Source: an uncultured Acidimicrobiia bacterium
GTDB lineage: Bacteria; Actinomycetota; Acidimicrobiia; IMCC26256; CALEDW01
Assembly: GCA_937949585.1 (NCBI GenBank)
Contig: CALEDW010000032.1
Location: 1 to 23,111 of the forward strand
Reading direction: 5' to 3'
DNA length: 23,111 bases
The notes below the pieces were generated by a model. It was not told the origin of the DNA, did not search any database, and saw only the letters and a list, made by a program, of their open reading frames with translations. Within the stretch, counting starts at the first letter, position 1. Each line of letters opens with the position of its first letter. Below, piece after piece: positions 20,957 to 23,111 of this stretch. Made by a program: the position numbers and the translations under genes.

Positions 20957-22471
20957 CTAGTCGGCCGGGTCCTCCAGGACGCCCAGACCCCCGACCGGCG
21001 CCGCCGCGAGCGCCCGCAGGCCTCCGGGCCCGTCCACCCGGGCCAGGTGACAGGTGGCCAGGTAGGCCCCGCCGGCGACGGCGGCGGCGGCCGGCCACGG
21101 CAGCGCCGTCCGCAGGGCGAGCGCCACCGCCGCCATGACGGCCCCGGCCACCCCGCAGACGAGCAGCGGGCGAACCGGCCAGGGACGCAACCCGGGGACA
21201 CGGGCCACCCCGGCGGCGAGCACCCCGAGCACCACCACCTCGGTGAGCACCGTCGCCCATGCCGAACCGAGGTAGGACCAGCGGGGGATCCACGCCGCGT
21301 TCAGGCCCACGTTGAGTCCCACCCCCACGAGCATCGCCACCGGGTACAGCCGGTTCCGACCGGCGGCGACCAGGGTCGAGAAGCACAACAGCGTGAAGAA
21401 GTGCAGCGCCTGACCGGCCACGAGCAGGCGGGCGGCGTCGGCAGCCGCCCGGTAGCGCTCACCGTAGAGGGTGGCCACCAGCGGCTCGGCGAACAGGGAG
21501 AAGCCCACCCCGGCGCCCACCGCCCCGACGGCGAGGATCACCGAGGCCTGCCGGAAGGTGCGCCGGAACCCCTCGGGATCGTCGGGCCAGCACGCCACCA
21601 GCATGGTGAGGGCGGGGGTGGCCACCGCCAGCGGCACCGCGCCGAGCAGGTCGGAGAACTTGTAGCCGACGTTGTAACTGCCCACGGCCCGGAACGAGTC
21701 GAGGGCGGCGAGCATGACGATGTCGATCCGGAAGTACACGGTGTCGAGGGCCGCACCCAGGGCGAGCGGCGCCGCCTCCCGGACCCAGAGGCCCCACCGG
21801 TGCAGGTCGACGTGGAGCACCAGGGTGGTGTGCCGGCGCGCCGCCGCGAGGAGCCAGGCGAGCACCACCACCGCGTTCAGCACCGCCGCCCAGGCGAACC
21901 ACAGGACCGATGCCAGCGAGGAGGCGACGAGGGCCACCACGGCCAGGAACTGCACGACCTGGCCGGCGACCTGGGCCATCGAGACGTCCCGGAGGTAGAG
22001 GCGCGCCTCGAAGAGGAGGATCACCCCCCAGGCCGCCGAGAGCGTGATGAGGTTCAGCCCGGCGACGGCGGTGGCGGCCACCACCGGGGCGGGTTGGCCG
22101 CCGACGAGCACCCAGGCCAGCGCCACGAGGTAGGACACGACGCCGATCACGAGCCGCAGCGCCACGTAGGAGCCGACCACGCGTCCGGACACCTCGGCCT
22201 CGGTGTGCATCAGGTCGCGCAGCACGATGCGGCTGAGGCGCAGGTCGGCGACGAGCCCGACGATGCCGAGCAGCCCGAAGACGTAGGAGTACTGGCCCCA
22301 CTCGACACGGGTCAGCTCGCGGATGACGATCGCGGTGCCGATCCAGGCCAGCACCGCCACCGTGTAGCGCCCGGCGACGAGCACCGAGGCGCCGCCCAGG
22401 ATGCTGCCGAAGCGCCGGCCGGACCCGGCCGGCCCGGCGTCGCCGGACGGGCTCGGCCCCGTCCCGCTCAC
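20957..22471 (-). CDS. Wzx-type polysaccharide flippase (MOP superfamily)
   Basis: A 504-residue membrane protein with about 12-14 predicted helices, of the polysaccharide transporter / RfbX type that flips lipid-linked repeat units. Landmarks are GRYTVAVLAWIGTAIVIRELTRVEWGQYSYVFGLLGIVGLVADLRLSRIVLRDL near the N-terminus and YFRIDIVMLAALDSFRAVGSYNVGYKFSDLLGAVPLAV in the middle, where the D-x-V-M-L-A/G pattern is typical. The N-terminal 20 residues are Gly/Pro/Ser-rich and probably flexible. The GTG at 22471 overlaps the stop of the upstream ABC ATPase (GTGA), so the two are co-translated. Its 3' end converges on the BY-kinase stop with 14 bases between. Confidence 0.86.
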   Translation of the reverse strand: MSGTGPSPSGDAGPAGSGRRFGSILGGASVLVAGRYTVAVLAWIGTAIVIRELTRVEWGQYSYVFGLLGIVGLVADLRLSRIVLRDLMHTEAEVSGRVVGSYVALRLVIGVVSYLVALAWVLVGGQPAPVVAATAVAGLNLITLSAAWGVILLFEARLYLRDVSMAQVAGQVVQFLAVVALVASSLASVLWFAWAAVLNAVVVLAWLLAAARRHTTLVLHVDLHRWGLWVREAAPLALGAALDTVYFRIDIVMLAALDSFRAVGSYNVGYKFSDLLGAVPLAVATPALTMLVACWPDDPEGFRRTFRQASVILAVGAVGAGVGFSLFAEPLVATLYGERYRAAADAARLLVAGQALHFFTLLCFSTLVAAGRNRLYPVAMLVGVGLNVGLNAAWIPRWSYLGSAWATVLTEVVVLGVLAAGVARVPGLRPWPVRPLLVCGVAGAVMAAVALALRTALPWPAAAAVAGGAYLATCHLARVDGPGGLRALAAAPVGGLGVLEDPAD

Positions 22472-23111
22472 CCGCCTGCGGCGGCGGCGGCTTCGACGCG
22501 GCCGCGCACGTCGAAGCGCACCAACCCGACCTCCTGGCCGGGGTGCATCACCTCGATCACGTCCTGCTCCCCGCGCTGGTCGTAGATGACCGCACCGTCG
22601 TGGGAGTGGATCCCGAGGGAGACCCGGTACACCCCGTCGAGCACCTCGAACCGCTCGAAGCGGAACACGTAGGTCCCGGTACCGGCCAGGCGCCCCGGCG
22701 GCGCCCCGATGAGCTCGCTGTTCGTCCCGACGAGCAGCACGCCCCGCTGGTCGTGCAGGGCGATCGAGAACACGGCCTCGTCGACCGGCTCCGGTGCCGC
22801 CCAGGACACGCGCACCTCGACGGGCTCACCGGGCAGTGCCCAGGCCCGGGTGGGTTCGGGGTACACGATCTCGACGCCGGTGATGCGGACCCGCAGGGTG
22901 CGGCGCAGGATCGGCGCGTCCACGTCCCCCGGCACGGCGTCGCCGCGCCGGCGCAGCGCCTCCCGGAAGGCGAGGATGGCCTCACCGGGAGGACCGTCGG
23001 CGACGAGCCGCCCGCCGTCGAGCACCGCGGCTCGATGGCAGATCTGCCGCACGAGGTCGGCGGAGTGGGTCACGAGCAGGATCGTGCGTCCCTCGGCCTG
23101 GAAGCGGCGGA
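22468..23111 (-). CDS. ABC transporter ATP-binding protein, C-terminal part (Wzt-like), cut by window edge
   Basis: The last 214 codons of a polysaccharide-export ABC ATPase; the start and Walker motifs lie outside the window. The visible N-terminal piece is the end of the nucleotide-binding domain: GRTILLVTHSADLVRQICHRAAVLDGGRLVADG, with the switch histidine in VTHS. After a linker rich in arginine comes a beta-rich domain (RVRITGVEIVYPEP, VEVRVSWAAP, VFSIALHDQRGVLLVGTNSELIG, FRFERFEVLDGVYRVSLGIHSHDGAVIYDQR). It matches the Wzt C-terminal carbohydrate-binding module that reads the chain end in ABC-dependent O-antigen export. Its stop overlaps the flippase start. The matching permease (Wzm) should lie just beyond the window if the system is complete. 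Confidence 0.85.
   Translation of the reverse strand, partial: RRFQAEGRTILLVTHSADLVRQICHRAAVLDGGRLVADGPPGEAILAFREALRRRGDAVPGDVDAPILRRTLRVRITGVEIVYPEPTRAWALPGEPVEVRVSWAAPEPVDEAVFSIALHDQRGVLLVGTNSELIGAPPGRLAGTGTYVFRFERFEVLDGVYRVSLGIHSHDGAVIYDQRGEQDVIEVMHPGQEVGLVRFDVRGRVEAAAAAGG

Noticed and set aside
19467..21386. Minus-strand open frame of about 640 codons opposite the BY-kinase gene
   Set aside because: It has no recognisable domain and crosses the real kinase gene, which has clear Walker motifs.
20786..22585. Plus-strand open frame of about 600 codons opposite the flippase gene
   Set aside because: Low-complexity, His/Gln/Gly/Arg-rich translation running across the end of one gene and all of another; it is an antisense artefact.
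1..23111. CRISPR, tRNA, insertion sequence or defence island
   Set aside because: No spaced repeats, cloverleaf-like genes, transposase or integrase motifs were seen on either strand.

Overview
The window is very GC-rich (above 70% by eye), almost gap-free bacterial DNA. It fits an actinobacterium, perhaps one of the deep-branching Acidimicrobiia-like lineages. The support is the strong G/C third-position bias, frequent GTG starts, TAnnnT hexamers close to start codons, a Mycobacterium-type ribose-5-phosphate isomerase B (Glu in place of the catalytic Cys), and a wecA-type gene directly upstream of the ATP synthase operon. The lineage is an inference. No tRNA, rRNA, CRISPR array, insertion sequence or phage gene was seen, and no gene-free stretch exceeds 300 bases.

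Region 1 (1-6243, all minus strand) is a housekeeping operon. In transcription order it reads rpiB, glyA, a wecA/tagO-type sugar-phosphate transferase, atpZ-like, atpI-like, atpB (a), atpE (c), atpF (b), atpH (delta) and the first third of atpA (alpha, cut by the window edge). Most junctions are 1- or 4-base start/stop overlaps.

Region 2 (6300-13999) is a nucleotide-sugar and lipid-linked-sugar block. A six-gene, fully coupled minus-strand operon encodes a DegT-type aminotransferase, a Gfo/Idh/MocA dehydrogenase, a WbpD/WlbB-like N-acyltransferase, an FAD oxidoreductase, a NodB-type deacetylase and a membrane-anchored GT2 glycosyltransferase. A UDP-GlcNAc 2-epimerase-family gene is divergent from it, across a short region holding a near-perfect 21-bp dyad and a 14-bp palindrome. 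The predicted product is an N-acylated 3-amino sugar nucleotide.

Region 3 (14014-23111) is a surface polysaccharide assembly block: a GT-C (GT39/ArnT-like) transferase, two GT4 glycosyltransferases, a Wzy/ligase-type membrane protein, a Wzz-BY-kinase fusion, a Wzx-type flippase and the end of a Wzt-type ABC ATPase. The wecA-type enzyme of region 1 is the only visible candidate to start the lipid-linked glycan.

The most interesting reading is that regions 2 and 3 together resemble the logic of the Arn pathway (aminotransferase, N-acylation, GT2 loading onto polyprenyl phosphate, deacylation by a NodB enzyme, transfer by a GT-C enzyme), but in an actinobacterial-type genome and with an unexplained FAD enzyme in the middle. 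This is inference from families and order. Nothing here was checked against a database.
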